Both the position numbers and the translations under genes were made by a program. This document shows, piece after piece, positions 27,836 to 36,190 of a DNA stretch of 37,838 nucleotides; the stretch's first letter is position 1, and every line of letters starts with the position of its first letter. Location of the stretch: assembly GCA_944387455.1 (NCBI GenBank), contig CALXEY010000004.1, positions 1 to 37,838 of the forward strand. The letters are read 5' to 3'. Origin of the DNA: an uncultured Clostridia bacterium (GTDB lineage: Bacteria > Bacillota > Clostridia > TANB77 > CAG-508). The notes beneath the pieces are model-generated. The model was given only the letters and a program-made list of their open reading frames with translations, ran no database searches and was not told the DNA's origin.

Positions 27836-28495
27836 ATGGAATATAATAAAGATAAAATAGTAATATTCGATTGGGGAGGAATAGTAGAAAGCCATAAGAA
27901 AGGTGAAAATAACTATTTCGAAACAATTGTAAGAATTATTAAAAGTTTAAATTCTAATTTTAACAATAAAGGAGAAATATTAAAATTATGGGGAAAATGC
28001 CTTTATGATGAAAACGGAGTAAGCATAAGTACCCTAAACAATGTAAATGATTTTAATAATTGGTACAGTAGATTAAAAAATACATTTAAACTAAAATGTG
28101 ATTTAGAAACTTTTAATAAAGTTTACCAAAAAGAATTTGAAAAAGTGTATTATTATAAAGATGTAGTAGAATTAGAACATAATACTAAAAAAAGATGTAA
28201 AATCGGTATTTTATCTGATTTAATGTTTTTAGATAAAGAAAGATTAAATAAACAAGTTACTTTAAATAAATATGATTATGTGTGGCTTTCTTTTGAGATA
28301 GGAGAGGTAAAACCAAATGATAAAGTTTATGAAATAGTAGAAAAGGACTGTAAGATAGAGCCTAAAAATATATTGTTTATAGATGACAAAAAAGAAAACA
28401 TCATTTCTGCTAAAAGTAGAGGTTGGAATACTTGTAATTGTTTTGGTTATGAAATAGAAAAAATAAAAAGTGCAATAGATTATTTTTTAAATTAA
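27836..28495 (+). CDS. HAD-family phosphatase, YihX-like
   Basis: A 219-residue HAD hydrolase. Motif I is IVIFDWGGIVES with nucleophile Asp12, and Gly takes the place of the second Asp, as in YihX-type sugar phosphatases. Motif II is the ILSDL segment (about 122-126), motif III the Lys in GEVKPND (about 155-162) and motif IV FIDDKKENI (about 180-188). Substrate is unknown. It lies 12 bases after the DUF3791 gene and probably shares its transcript, although the role looks unrelated. Confidence 0.8.
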   Translation: MEYNKDKIVIFDWGGIVESHKKGENNYFETIVRIIKSLNSNFNNKGEILKLWGKCLYDENGVSISTLNNVNDFNNWYSRLKNTFKLKCDLETFNKVYQKEFEKVYYYKDVVELEHNTKKRCKIGILSDLMFLDKERLNKQVTLNKYDYVWLSFEIGEVKPNDKVYEIVEKDCKIEPKNILFIDDKKENIISAKSRGWNTCNCFGYEIEKIKSAIDYFLN

Positions 28496-28544
28496 TTTGG
28501 TTGATAATAGTCATAATATGATACAAAGTATTCAATGTTATATT

Positions 28545-28642
28545 AGGGACGTTTCTTATGCGACCTTTTGGTCGCATAAGGGACACATCTATATAAAGCT
28601 CTGTCCCGAATGCGACCAAAAGGTCGCAAAGGAAACGTCCCT
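28545..28642. repeat. 98 bp cloverleaf-like palindromic element, copy B
   Basis: Outer arms AGGGACGTTTC and GAAACGTCCCT. Inside are hairpins TATGCGACC..GGTCGCATA, GGGACACATC..CTCTGTCCC and ATGCGACCAAAAGGTCGCA. It has the same length and layout as copy A. Its end overlaps the stop codon of the orotate phosphoribosyltransferase gene. Confidence 0.9.
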
Positions 28643-29495
28643 AAATGCCATATAAATTATTATCTAATAAAAGTTTAGCTCTTTTTCTGGTCTTTTCATC
28701 TGAATTCAATGAGTTTTCTATAAATTCAGGGTGATTTATTAAAAATTCTTTCATTGTATTATCTGGGTTATCAAAAAATTTATTTAACATTTCTAATTGG
28801 TTTTCATTTATTATTCCCATTTCTAATGCTTTTTTAAATAAGTCTTTATCTACTTTTACTAAAGATAGACTTTTAATATTTTTTTCAGATAATTTTTCTT
28901 CTCCACCTTGCATTCTATCTACTACTACACAAGACCAAGATATTTTTCCACCTAAATTTTCTATTGCAGGTATCCAAGCACGTAAATAACTAGATGCTAC
29001 TGTTATTAAATCTGCTATATGTAATACTTTTTTACCAGAAATATTGTAGCTTTTTTCAGTTTTGGAAAAGTCATAATTAGAAATAACTGAATTTAAATCT
29101 TTATATATTGTAATATGTGGCTTTTTAAATAAATAAGCAATTATATTAGAGAAAAACCAATCACGTCTTTCACCACCAGATATATAATCTACTTCTGATA
29201 TATTAATATTTTCTTCAATATAAGCTTTCATAGAATTAATTACATCTTTATAAATTTTATTTTCGTTATATTGTTTTAACACTTTTTCAAATACTTTTTT
29301 TGGTAATGTCATTTTATCTGATAAAGATTCGTCTATAAACCCAAGTAATGAAACCGCTTCTTTTTCACTTCCGTATATGAAATGTGTGTTTATAAAATAT
29401 GGTCCTATTTTTCCTGATGTATACCAAAATGGCTTGTTTTCTTCACAAAATCTAATTGCATTTGTTCCAAATAAATATGAAATAATATCACTCAA
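28641..29495 (-). CDS. Orotate phosphoribosyltransferase-like protein
   Basis: Predicted to join orotate and phosphoribosyl pyrophosphate in UMP synthesis. The TTG at 29495 is chosen because AAGGGGG lies just upstream; a longer frame to 29564 has no ribosome site. The N-terminus has PFWYTSGKIGPYF, like the orotate-binding FxLxSGxxSPxY of PyrE but altered. The middle contains YISGGERRDWFFSNIIAYLF and KVLHIADLITVASSYLRAW, in place of the usual PRPP loop. The length of 284 residues is greater than standard PyrE (about 210), with an extra C-terminal helical part. The other pyr genes lie beyond the pilin-like gene on the opposite strand. Another phosphoribosyltransferase activity is possible. Confidence 0.75.
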   Translation of the reverse strand: MSDIISYLFGTNAIRFCEENKPFWYTSGKIGPYFINTHFIYGSEKEAVSLLGFIDESLSDKMTLPKKVFEKVLKQYNENKIYKDVINSMKAYIEENINISEVDYISGGERRDWFFSNIIAYLFKKPHITIYKDLNSVISNYDFSKTEKSYNISGKKVLHIADLITVASSYLRAWIPAIENLGGKISWSCVVVDRMQGGEEKLSEKNIKSLSLVKVDKDLFKKALEMGIINENQLEMLNKFFDNPDNTMKEFLINHPEFIENSLNSDEKTRKRAKLLLDNNLYGI

Positions 29496-29532
29496 TTTAT
29501 ATTCCCCCTTAAAATTAAAATATTCTAAAACA

Positions 29533-29560
29533 ATTGTAACAAAAAAATAGAAAATGTCAA
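29533..29560 (-). promoter_or_regulatory. Promoter of the orotate phosphoribosyltransferase-like gene
   Basis: Minus strand TTGACA, a 16-base spacer and TACAAT. Confidence 0.65.
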
Positions 29561-29615
29561 ACAAAATAATAAAACTTTGTAATAAAAATGTAATATTAAA
29601 AATTAGAAAAAACTA

Positions 29616-29644
29616 TTTACAAATACAGTTTTTATGTATAAAAT
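29616..29644 (+). promoter_or_regulatory. Promoter of the pilin-like transcript
   Basis: TTTACA, a 17-base spacer and TAAAAT. Confidence 0.55.
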
Positions 29645-29717
29645 GAATACATAAAAATAGAAAATGAAAATAAAAGAACAAAATAAAACCAAAACAAATG
29701 AGAAGGAGAAAAAGTAG

Positions 29718-29771
29718 ATGACTAGAACACTTGAAAGTCTTGAGGCTGTATATATATATATATATATATAA
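29718..29771 (+). CDS. Possible 17-codon leader peptide
   Basis: The short frame MTRTLESLEAVYIYIYI has a good AGAAGGAG ribosome site. The repeated Tyr-Ile codons come from a run of ten TA units (29751-29770), and the stop is formed by the end of this run. Slippage in the run would change the stop. Compare the copy at 15308. Confidence 0.45.
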   Translation: MTRTLESLEAVYIYIYI

Positions 29772-29811
29772 GTAGGTTATTAGAAAATAACGAAATAGAT
29801 AAATATAAAAT

Positions 29812-29863
29812 AAAAAGATAGTGATAAGACCTAAAAAATAGGTTTTTTATTGCTATCTTTTTT
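29812..29863 (+). terminator. Attenuator/terminator hairpin before the pilin-like gene
   Basis: AAAAAGATAG..GATAAGACCTA pairs with TAGGT..TTAT..CTATCTTTTT, ending in Ts. No gene on the plus strand ends upstream, so it must act within the leader. Confidence 0.75.
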
Positions 29864-29918
29864 ATGTTTGTTTTTTAATTTCAAAATATATAAATAAAAA
29901 TGAAAGGAGCATAATTAA

Positions 29919-31604
29919 ATGAAAGAAAAAAGTAAAAGAATTAAAGAAAATAAAGCTATTACATTAATTGCTTTAGTAGTTACAATAGTGGTTTTAATTA
30001 TTTTAGCGGGGATATCGATTGGAGCTTTAACTGGTAATAACGGTATTATAAATCAAACTCAAAATGCTAAAGAACAAACAGAAATAGCAGATGAAAAAGA
30101 AAGGATAGATTTATCTACAGTAGGAGCAGTAGGAAAAGAACCAAGAGGAGAATTAAAAAGGAATTATTTTAATGAAGAATTAACAGAACATATTGGGCAA
30201 GAAGGAGAAGATTATAGTTTGTCTGAATCAGAAAACGCTCCTTTTATTGTAGAATATTTAGATAGTAAAAGAAGTTATCTAGTAGATTATGATGGAAATA
30301 TTACAGGACCATTAATAGCACCAGAAGAAACAGAAGAGCCAGAATCAGGCGGAACGGAATTTACGATGCTATATGGTGTGATTGAAATAAAATGGCTAGT
30401 AGGAGACACAAACTTTGTATCAGAAACAGCAAATGCACCAGTAATAAAAACAGATATACCAAATACAACAATGAAATTAGTAAAGTATGAAAATGGTAAT
30501 TGGGTAGAAGGAACAGATTATGATTATAAAGCAGGAAACGGTACTGAAGATAATAGAGAAAGTAGATGGGCAAATGCAGAAGTAGAAATAGATTATGGAG
30601 AAGGAAATCAAAAAATAAAAAGTTATTTTGTATGGATACCAAGATATGCATATAGGATAATATATTTTAATAATGATACGAGTAAAGCAGAATATTTAAA
30701 TGGAACAAAAACAGAAGATGAAGCAATAAAAGAAGGAAAAATAATAGGATATTCAGATAGTAGAGGAATAGTATCAATAGATAAAGAAGGAAATGTAAAA
30801 AAAGTAAGTGGAACAACAAGCTTAAATATAGGCGGTAATTATTTTAGAGTACACCCAGCATTTATAGATGATAGTAAAAATAATTATGAAAATGGTGGTT
30901 GGGACGAAGAATTACCAGGAATATGGGTAGGAAAATATGAGACAGCAAGAAGCGATGCAACTTCAAACGATGAGGGAAACAGTAGTAATACAACAATAAA
31001 AGTGCAAGCAGGAGTAATAAGTCTTCGAAATATACCACTCGACAGTATGTATGTCCGAGCAAAAGCATATAATACAAATTTGAATTCACATATGATTAAA
31101 AATAGTGAGTGGGGAGCAGTAGCATATCTAACAGAAAGTAAATATGGAAGAAATGGAACAGAGGTAGAAATAAATGATAACAGTAGTTATATAACAGCAG
31201 ACAGAGATATTGCAACAAATGTAAACCAAAGCAGTACAGGAAATGAAACGGGGCTATATGATTTAAGTGGAGGAGCTACTGAAAGTATAGCGGCATATTT
31301 AACTAATGAAAGAACTACAGGTGGGAAATCTTTAGTAAACGAAACTAATAGAAAGTTTGTAACAGTATATACAGAAAAAAGTGAAAGTAAGGGATATAAA
31401 GCAGGAGATGCAACATATGAAACAGATGGATGGCATGGTGACGATGCAAACATTGCAAATCCTAGTGGTGCATTTTATAACCGTGGAGGCAATTGTAATA
31501 TGGCAGAGGATTCTTGGGCAGGAGTGTTTTTTATAAATAGGAATGAAGTCTATATACCGTTTAATAAACATATATCATTCCGTATGTGCCTTGCAATAAA
31601 ATAA
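29919..31604 (+). CDS. Pilin-like surface protein with C-type-lectin/formylglycine-enzyme-like C-terminal domain
   Basis: A 561-residue protein. The N-terminus is a type IV pilin-like signal: basic residues, then ITLIALVVTIVVLIILAGI as one membrane helix (about 15-40). A linker follows, then a domain beginning YFVWIPRYAYRI (about 235) and containing GIWVGKYETA, NSHMIKNSEWGAVAYLTESK and TGLYDLSGGA. It ends GAFYNRGGNC, AGVFFINRN and ISFRMCLAIK. These last blocks are the pattern of the formylglycine-generating-enzyme/C-type-lectin fold, which also serves as the variable domain of diversity-generating retroelement targets. No reverse transcriptase is in the window. The likely role is surface display or adhesion (inference). 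Confidence 0.75.
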   Translation: MKEKSKRIKENKAITLIALVVTIVVLIILAGISIGALTGNNGIINQTQNAKEQTEIADEKERIDLSTVGAVGKEPRGELKRNYFNEELTEHIGQEGEDYSLSESENAPFIVEYLDSKRSYLVDYDGNITGPLIAPEETEEPESGGTEFTMLYGVIEIKWLVGDTNFVSETANAPVIKTDIPNTTMKLVKYENGNWVEGTDYDYKAGNGTEDNRESRWANAEVEIDYGEGNQKIKSYFVWIPRYAYRIIYFNNDTSKAEYLNGTKTEDEAIKEGKIIGYSDSRGIVSIDKEGNVKKVSGTTSLNIGGNYFRVHPAFIDDSKNNYENGGWDEELPGIWVGKYETARSDATSNDEGNSSNTTIKVQAGVISLRNIPLDSMYVRAKAYNTNLNSHMIKNSEWGAVAYLTESKYGRNGTEVEINDNSSYITADRDIATNVNQSSTGNETGLYDLSGGATESIAAYLTNERTTGGKSLVNETNRKFVTVYTEKSESKGYKAGDATYETDGWHGDDANIANPSGAFYNRGGNCNMAEDSWAGVFFINRNEVYIPFNKHISFRMCLAIK

Positions 31605-31643
31605 TATAAAAATTGTTATTTAGAAAAATATAAATAAATATTG

Positions 31644-31687
31644 AAAAACCTCTCACAAAATGATAACATATGTGTGGGAGGTTTTTT
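31644..31687 (+). promoter_or_regulatory. Hairpin that terminates the pilin-like gene and buries the pyrC ribosome site
   Basis: AAAAACCTC..CACA pairs with TGTG..GGGAGGTTTTT, ending in six Ts. The 3' arm includes GGGAGG (31676-31681), which is the pyrC ribosome site, eight bases before its ATG. Confidence 0.7.
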
Positions 31688-31689
31688 AA

Positions 31690-32964
31690 ATGAAAATATT
31701 ATTAAAAAATGGAAGATTAGTAGATTATAAAACAAAAGTAGATGGGAAAAAAGATATCTTGATTACTGATGAAAAAGTAGAAAAAATAGCAGACGAGATA
31801 AATTGTGATGTAGATAAAATAATTGATTGTTCTAATTTAATAATAATACCTGGTATGATTGATATTCATTGTCATTTAAGAGAACCTGGCTTTGAATATA
31901 AAGAAACAATAGCAACAGGTAGTAAAAGCGCTGTTAGTGGTGGCTTTACGACTATATGTCCTATGCCAAATACAAAACCAGTTCCTGACAGTGCTATTAT
32001 TTTATCTGAAATAATAAAAAAAGGAAAAGAAGAAGGTTGTTGTAATATACTTCCATATTCTTCAGTAACAAAAGGAGAAAAAGGAGACGAACTAGTAGAT
32101 TTTTCTGAAATGAAAAAAGCAGGAGCAATAGCATTTTCAGATGACGGTATGCCAGTTGTAAATAGTAAGCTAATGAGAGAAGCAATAATTAAAGCAGATA
32201 GGGTTGGAACATTTGTTGCATCACATTGTGAAGAAAAATCAGTTGCAAGTGGAGCAATAAATAGAGGAGAGATAGCAGATAGGTTAGGAGTAGAAGGAGT
32301 ATATCCAGAAGCAGAAGAAATAATGGCAGCTCGTGAAATTGTAATATCAGAAACGAATAATGTGAGAGCACATATCTGCCATATAAGTACAAAAACAACT
32401 AAAAATATGGTAAGAGATGCTAAAAAAAGAGGAGTAAAAATAACTTGTGAGACTTGTCCACATTATTTCACATTTACAGTTGATGAAGTATTAAAATCAG
32501 GCACAAATGCAAAAATGAACCCACCGTTAAGAGAAGAAGAAGATAGAAAAGCTATAATAGAAGGTTTGCGTGAAGGAACAATAGACTGTATAGTAACAGA
32601 TCACGCGCCACATAGTGAAGAAGAAAAAAACCAAGCCTTATCTAAAGCACCAAATGGAATAATAGGTTTTGAAACAGCATTGTCCTCTGAAATAATGAAT
32701 TTAGTTGATACTGGAGATATTAGTTATCTAGATTTAGTAAAACTTACATCATATAACCCAGCACAATTACTAAAAATAGATAAAGGAACTATAGAAGAAG
32801 GGAAAATAGCAGACATAACAATATTTGACCCAAATGAAGAATATGTTTATAAAAAAGAAAACATAGTATCAAAAGCAAAAAACAGTCCATTTATAGGAAG
32901 AAAACTAAAAGGAAAAGTAAAATATACAATAGTAGGTGGAAAAATAGTATATCAAGATAAATAG
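31690..32964 (+). CDS. pyrC: Dihydroorotase
   Basis: Third enzyme of pyrimidine synthesis; it closes carbamoyl aspartate to dihydroorotate. The 424-residue class I enzyme shows the metal-binding DIHCHLREPGFEYKET (about 58-73), SDDGMPV, SHCEEKS (about 178), HICHIST (about 232), the catalytic Asp in CIVTDHAPHSEEEK (about 303) and NPAQLLKIDKGTIEEG near the end. All metal ligands are present. The reading starts just after a hairpin that contains the ribosome site. It begins the block pyrC-pyrF-pyrK-x-pyrD. Confidence 0.97.
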   Translation: MKILLKNGRLVDYKTKVDGKKDILITDEKVEKIADEINCDVDKIIDCSNLIIIPGMIDIHCHLREPGFEYKETIATGSKSAVSGGFTTICPMPNTKPVPDSAIILSEIIKKGKEEGCCNILPYSSVTKGEKGDELVDFSEMKKAGAIAFSDDGMPVVNSKLMREAIIKADRVGTFVASHCEEKSVASGAINRGEIADRLGVEGVYPEAEEIMAAREIVISETNNVRAHICHISTKTTKNMVRDAKKRGVKITCETCPHYFTFTVDEVLKSGTNAKMNPPLREEEDRKAIIEGLREGTIDCIVTDHAPHSEEEKNQALSKAPNGIIGFETALSSEIMNLVDTGDISYLDLVKLTSYNPAQLLKIDKGTIEEGKIADITIFDPNEEYVYKKENIVSKAKNSPFIGRKLKGKVKYTIVGGKIVYQDK

Positions 32965-32975
32965 GAGGAATTATA

Positions 32976-33902
32976 ATGCTTGCAATTGATAGATTAATAG
33001 AAAAGATAATAAAATTAAAAAGTCCAGTAGTAATGGGGCTAGACCCAAGATATGACATAATACCTGAGTGTGTAAGAAATAAATACAGTTTAGATTTAGA
33101 AGGAGTATCAAAAGCAATATTAGAATTTAATAAATGCTTAATAGATAACACATATGATATAATACCTGCAATAAAACCACAAATAGCATTTTATGAAATG
33201 TTTGGAATTCCTGGTATGAAAATATTTTTAGACACTTGTAAATATGCAAAAGAAAAAGGTATGATAGTAATTGCAGATAATAAAAGAGGAGATATAGGCT
33301 CAACTGCAAAAGGCTATTCAAATGCATATTTAGGAAAAACAAAAATAGGAGATATGGAAGAAAGTATATTTGATGTAGATTTCATAACAGTAAACCCATA
33401 TATGGGAACAGATTGTATAGAACCATTTGTAGAAGACTGTAAAAAATATGATAAAGGAATATTTATATTAGCAAAAACATCAAACCCTTCATCAGGAGAA
33501 TTACAAGATGAAAAATTAGAAAGTGGAGAAGAAGTATATAAAAAAGTAATTTCTCTAATAGAAACGTGGGGAGAAGATTTAAGAGGAAAATATGGATATA
33601 GCAGTATAGGAGCAGTAGTTGGTGCAACATATCCAAAACAATTAGAAGAACTAAGAAATTTGGCTAAACATACATTTTTCTTAATACCAGGTTATGGGGC
33701 ACAAGGAGGAAAACCAGAAGATATAAAACTTGGGTTTGATGATAAAGGTTTAGGCGGAATTGTAAATGCATCTAGAAGTTTAATGTGTGCATATAAAAAT
33801 GAAGAGTGGAAGAAAATTTATTCAGAAGAAGAATATGGACTAGCAACAAGAAAAGAAGCTCTTCAAATGAATAAAGAATTAAATTTTATTAAGGAGGACT
33901 AG
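32976..33902 (+). CDS. pyrF: Orotidine 5'-phosphate decarboxylase
   Basis: Last step of UMP synthesis. The 308-residue length and motifs (VVMGLDPRYDIIP at the N-terminus, the catalytic IADNKRGDIGSTAKGY at about 98-113, VNPYMGTDCIEPF, KTSNPSSGELQD, and LIPGYGAQGG) are those of the long type 2 PyrF family. The active-site Lys-Asp array DNKRGD is intact. The gene lies 11 bases after pyrC with an AGGAGG site and 3 bases before pyrK. Confidence 0.97.
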   Translation: MLAIDRLIEKIIKLKSPVVMGLDPRYDIIPECVRNKYSLDLEGVSKAILEFNKCLIDNTYDIIPAIKPQIAFYEMFGIPGMKIFLDTCKYAKEKGMIVIADNKRGDIGSTAKGYSNAYLGKTKIGDMEESIFDVDFITVNPYMGTDCIEPFVEDCKKYDKGIFILAKTSNPSSGELQDEKLESGEEVYKKVISLIETWGEDLRGKYGYSSIGAVVGATYPKQLEELRNLAKHTFFLIPGYGAQGGKPEDIKLGFDDKGLGGIVNASRSLMCAYKNEEWKKIYSEEEYGLATRKEALQMNKELNFIKED

Positions 33903-33905
33903 AGT

Positions 33906-34692
33906 ATGCCAGAAGCTATAAAAGCAAAACTAATTGAAAAAGAATATTTAAAAAACGATATTTTAAGATTTAAAGTAGAGGCAAAAAATATAGTACAAAC
34001 GGCAAAACCAGGAAATTTTATAGAAATTAGAGTAACTGATACAACAGAACCATTTTTAAGAAGACCAATTAGTATATATAATTTAGAAAAAGAAGAAGGG
34101 ACATTAGAATTTATATTCCAAATAAAAGGTGAAGGGACAAGGTTACTTTCTAAAAAACAAGAAGGAGATTTAATAGATATAGTAGGACCATTAGGTATGG
34201 GAACTTTTAAATTAAATAATTACCAAAATATAGCGGTAATAGGTGGTGGAATAGGAGTATTTCCATTATATGAATTATCAAAAGAAGCAAATAAAGAAAA
34301 TAGAAATGTTAATATATATTTAGGCTTTAGAGATAAGGAAAATGTTTTATTAGAAGATGAATTCAAAAATGTAAGCAAAAAGTTAGTAATTACAACAGAT
34401 AATGGAACTTATGGAATAAAAGGCTTTGCAATTGAAGAATTAGAAAAAGATTTAAGTAATATAGACTGTGTGTATGCTTGTCGGACCACTTCCTATGCTT
34501 AAGGCTGTTAAAAAACTTGCTGAGGAAAAAAATATTCCTTGTCAGATTTCTTTAGAAGAAAGAATGGCTTGCGGTTTAGGTGTATGTTTAGGTTGCGCAG
34601 TTAAAAAAGCAAGAAGTACAAATGAAAACCCAGAATATTTCCACGTATGTAAGGGTGGTCCAGTATTTCAAGCAAAAGATGTAGATATATAA
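33906..34692 (+). CDS. pyrK: Dihydroorotate dehydrogenase electron transfer subunit with in-frame CGG +1 break
   Basis: PyrK passes electrons from PyrD (type 1B) to NAD through FAD and a [2Fe-2S] cluster. It has a ferredoxin-reductase-like barrel with the FAD motif FLRRPISIYN (about 54-63), the NAD site VIGGGIGVFPLY (about 111-122) and the cluster cysteines in ERMACGLGVCLGCAVKK, plus a last Cys in HVCKGGPVF. At codon 193 the frame meets CGG (34482-34484) after VYAC and stops six codons later. Skipping C34482 gives VYACGPLPMLKAV, the conserved motif, and 261 residues. Without the skip, the cluster domain is lost. Confidence 0.94.
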
Positions 34693-34706
34693 GGAGGAAT
34701 AAAAAG

Positions 34707-35264
34707 ATGCCAGGTTTTACAATACATATGGCAATAGGAAAAGAATATATAAGAAAAAATAAAAACAAAATAAAAGATGAAAAAGAATTTCTAAAAGGAA
34801 CTATTGCACCAGATTTAAATAAAGAAATGACAGAAATAACAAAAGAAAAATCAAAAACTCATTATGGAAAATGGGGGAAATATGAAGTAGAAACAAATAT
34901 AAAAGATTTTTTAGAAGATGAAAATGTAGATATTAATAAAGATTATTATAAAGGATATTTATTACATTTAATATCAGATCATTATTTTTATAACAAAACT
35001 TTTAAACAAGAACATCAAAAAATGAAACTAAACAATGATAGGTTTTATGATGATTATGATTGTTTAAATTATGATTTAATAAAAAAATATAATGTAGAAA
35101 TATTAGATAATATTAGAAAATATATGTCGACTGATAAAAATAACAATAAACCAAAATACTTAAAAATAGATAAAGTAGAAAATTTTATTGATGAGATGTC
35201 AAATATAGATTTAGATAAAACTATTAAAATTATAGAAGAAAAAGGTATGGGAGGTTTAAAATAA
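34707..35264 (+). CDS. Zinc-dependent phospholipase C domain protein
   Basis: A 185-residue protein beginning PGFTIHMAIGKEYI, then FLKGTIAPDL, KTHYGKWG and KGYLLHLISDHYFYN. The spaced His and Asp residues match the zinc-dependent phospholipase C-like (PF00882-type) domain found as stand-alone proteins in Firmicutes. There is no signal peptide, so it acts inside the cell and the substrate is unknown. It lies inside the pyrimidine operon, 14 bases after pyrK and directly before the pyrD ATG, which is unusual; the placement is shown by the sequence but its meaning is unclear. Confidence 0.75.
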   Translation: MPGFTIHMAIGKEYIRKNKNKIKDEKEFLKGTIAPDLNKEMTEITKEKSKTHYGKWGKYEVETNIKDFLEDENVDINKDYYKGYLLHLISDHYFYNKTFKQEHQKMKLNNDRFYDDYDCLNYDLIKKYNVEILDNIRKYMSTDKNNNKPKYLKIDKVENFIDEMSNIDLDKTIKIIEEKGMGGLK

Positions 35265-36174
35265 ATGAATTTAAGTGTAGAGTTTGCAGGAATAAAGATG
35301 AAAAACCCAGTAACAGTAGCATCTGGTACATTTGGATATGGAAGAGAATATAGTAATTTTTTTGACTTAAGTAAACTTCGGTGGAATAATAACAAAAGGA
35401 ACTTCAATTAGACCAAGAAGTGGAAATAGACCACCTAGAGTTTGTGAAACACCAAGTGGGATGTTAAATAGCATAGGACTTCAAAACCCAGGTGTAGAAT
35501 ATTTTGCAGAAAATGATTTACCTTTTTTAAAGAAATTTGATACAGCAATTATTGTAAATGCTTGTGGAAGTACTATAGAAGATTATATAGATGTATGTAA
35601 AATATTAGATACATTAGATATAGACGGTGTAGAACTTAATTTATCTTGCCCAAATGTAAAAAATGGCTGTATGGCATTTGGAAGTTCATATGAAGGTGTA
35701 AAAGAAGTTACTTCTAAAGTAAGAAAAGTATTAAATAAACCTTTAATTGTAAAATTAACACCAAATGTAGCAAATATAGCAGAAATTGCAAAAGGAGCAA
35801 AAGACGGAGGAGCAGACGGTGTTTCTTTAATCAATACTTTGCTTGGTATGAAAATAGATATAGAAAAAAGAAAACCAGTTTTAGCAAATAACACTGGCGG
35901 TTTATCTGGTCCTGCTATTAGACCTGTTGCTGTAAGAATGGTTTATGATGTAGCAAAAGCAGTTGATATACCAATTCTTGGTATGGGTGGAATTGTAAAA
36001 GGAGAAGATGCAATTGAATTTATGCTAGCAGGAGCAACTGCTATATCAATAGGTGCAGGAAATTTCATAGACCCATATACTAGTTTAAATGTAATATCTG
36101 AAATAGAAGATTATATGGAAAAACATAATATAGAAAACATAAATGATATTGTAGGAAAAGTGGAGATGAATTAA
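35265..36174 (+). CDS. pyrD: Dihydroorotate dehydrogenase catalytic subunit with in-frame CGG +1 break
   Basis: Type 1B dihydroorotate dehydrogenase, the partner of PyrK. It starts [15 protein letters not shown], then VASGTFGYG. At codon 39 the frame meets CGG (35379-35381) and stops ten codons later. Skipping C35379 gives [20 protein letters not shown] and then [25 protein letters not shown] (FMN and active-site region), [25 protein letters not shown] and [12 protein letters not shown]. The restored length is 302 residues, normal for the family. Its ATG directly follows the previous stop, with GGAGG inside that gene. Confidence 0.94.
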
Positions 36175-36190
36175 GGAGAGATAAAAATAA

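Larger units (their letters stand above)
29565..29918 (+). other. Leader region of the pilin-like gene
   Basis: This 354-base region contains a plus-strand promoter (29616-29644), a 17-codon open frame (29718-29771) ending in a TA tract, a terminator hairpin (29812-29863) and the ribosome site of the pilin-like gene. The order promoter, short peptide, hairpin, gene is that of an attenuated transcript. Confidence 0.6.
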
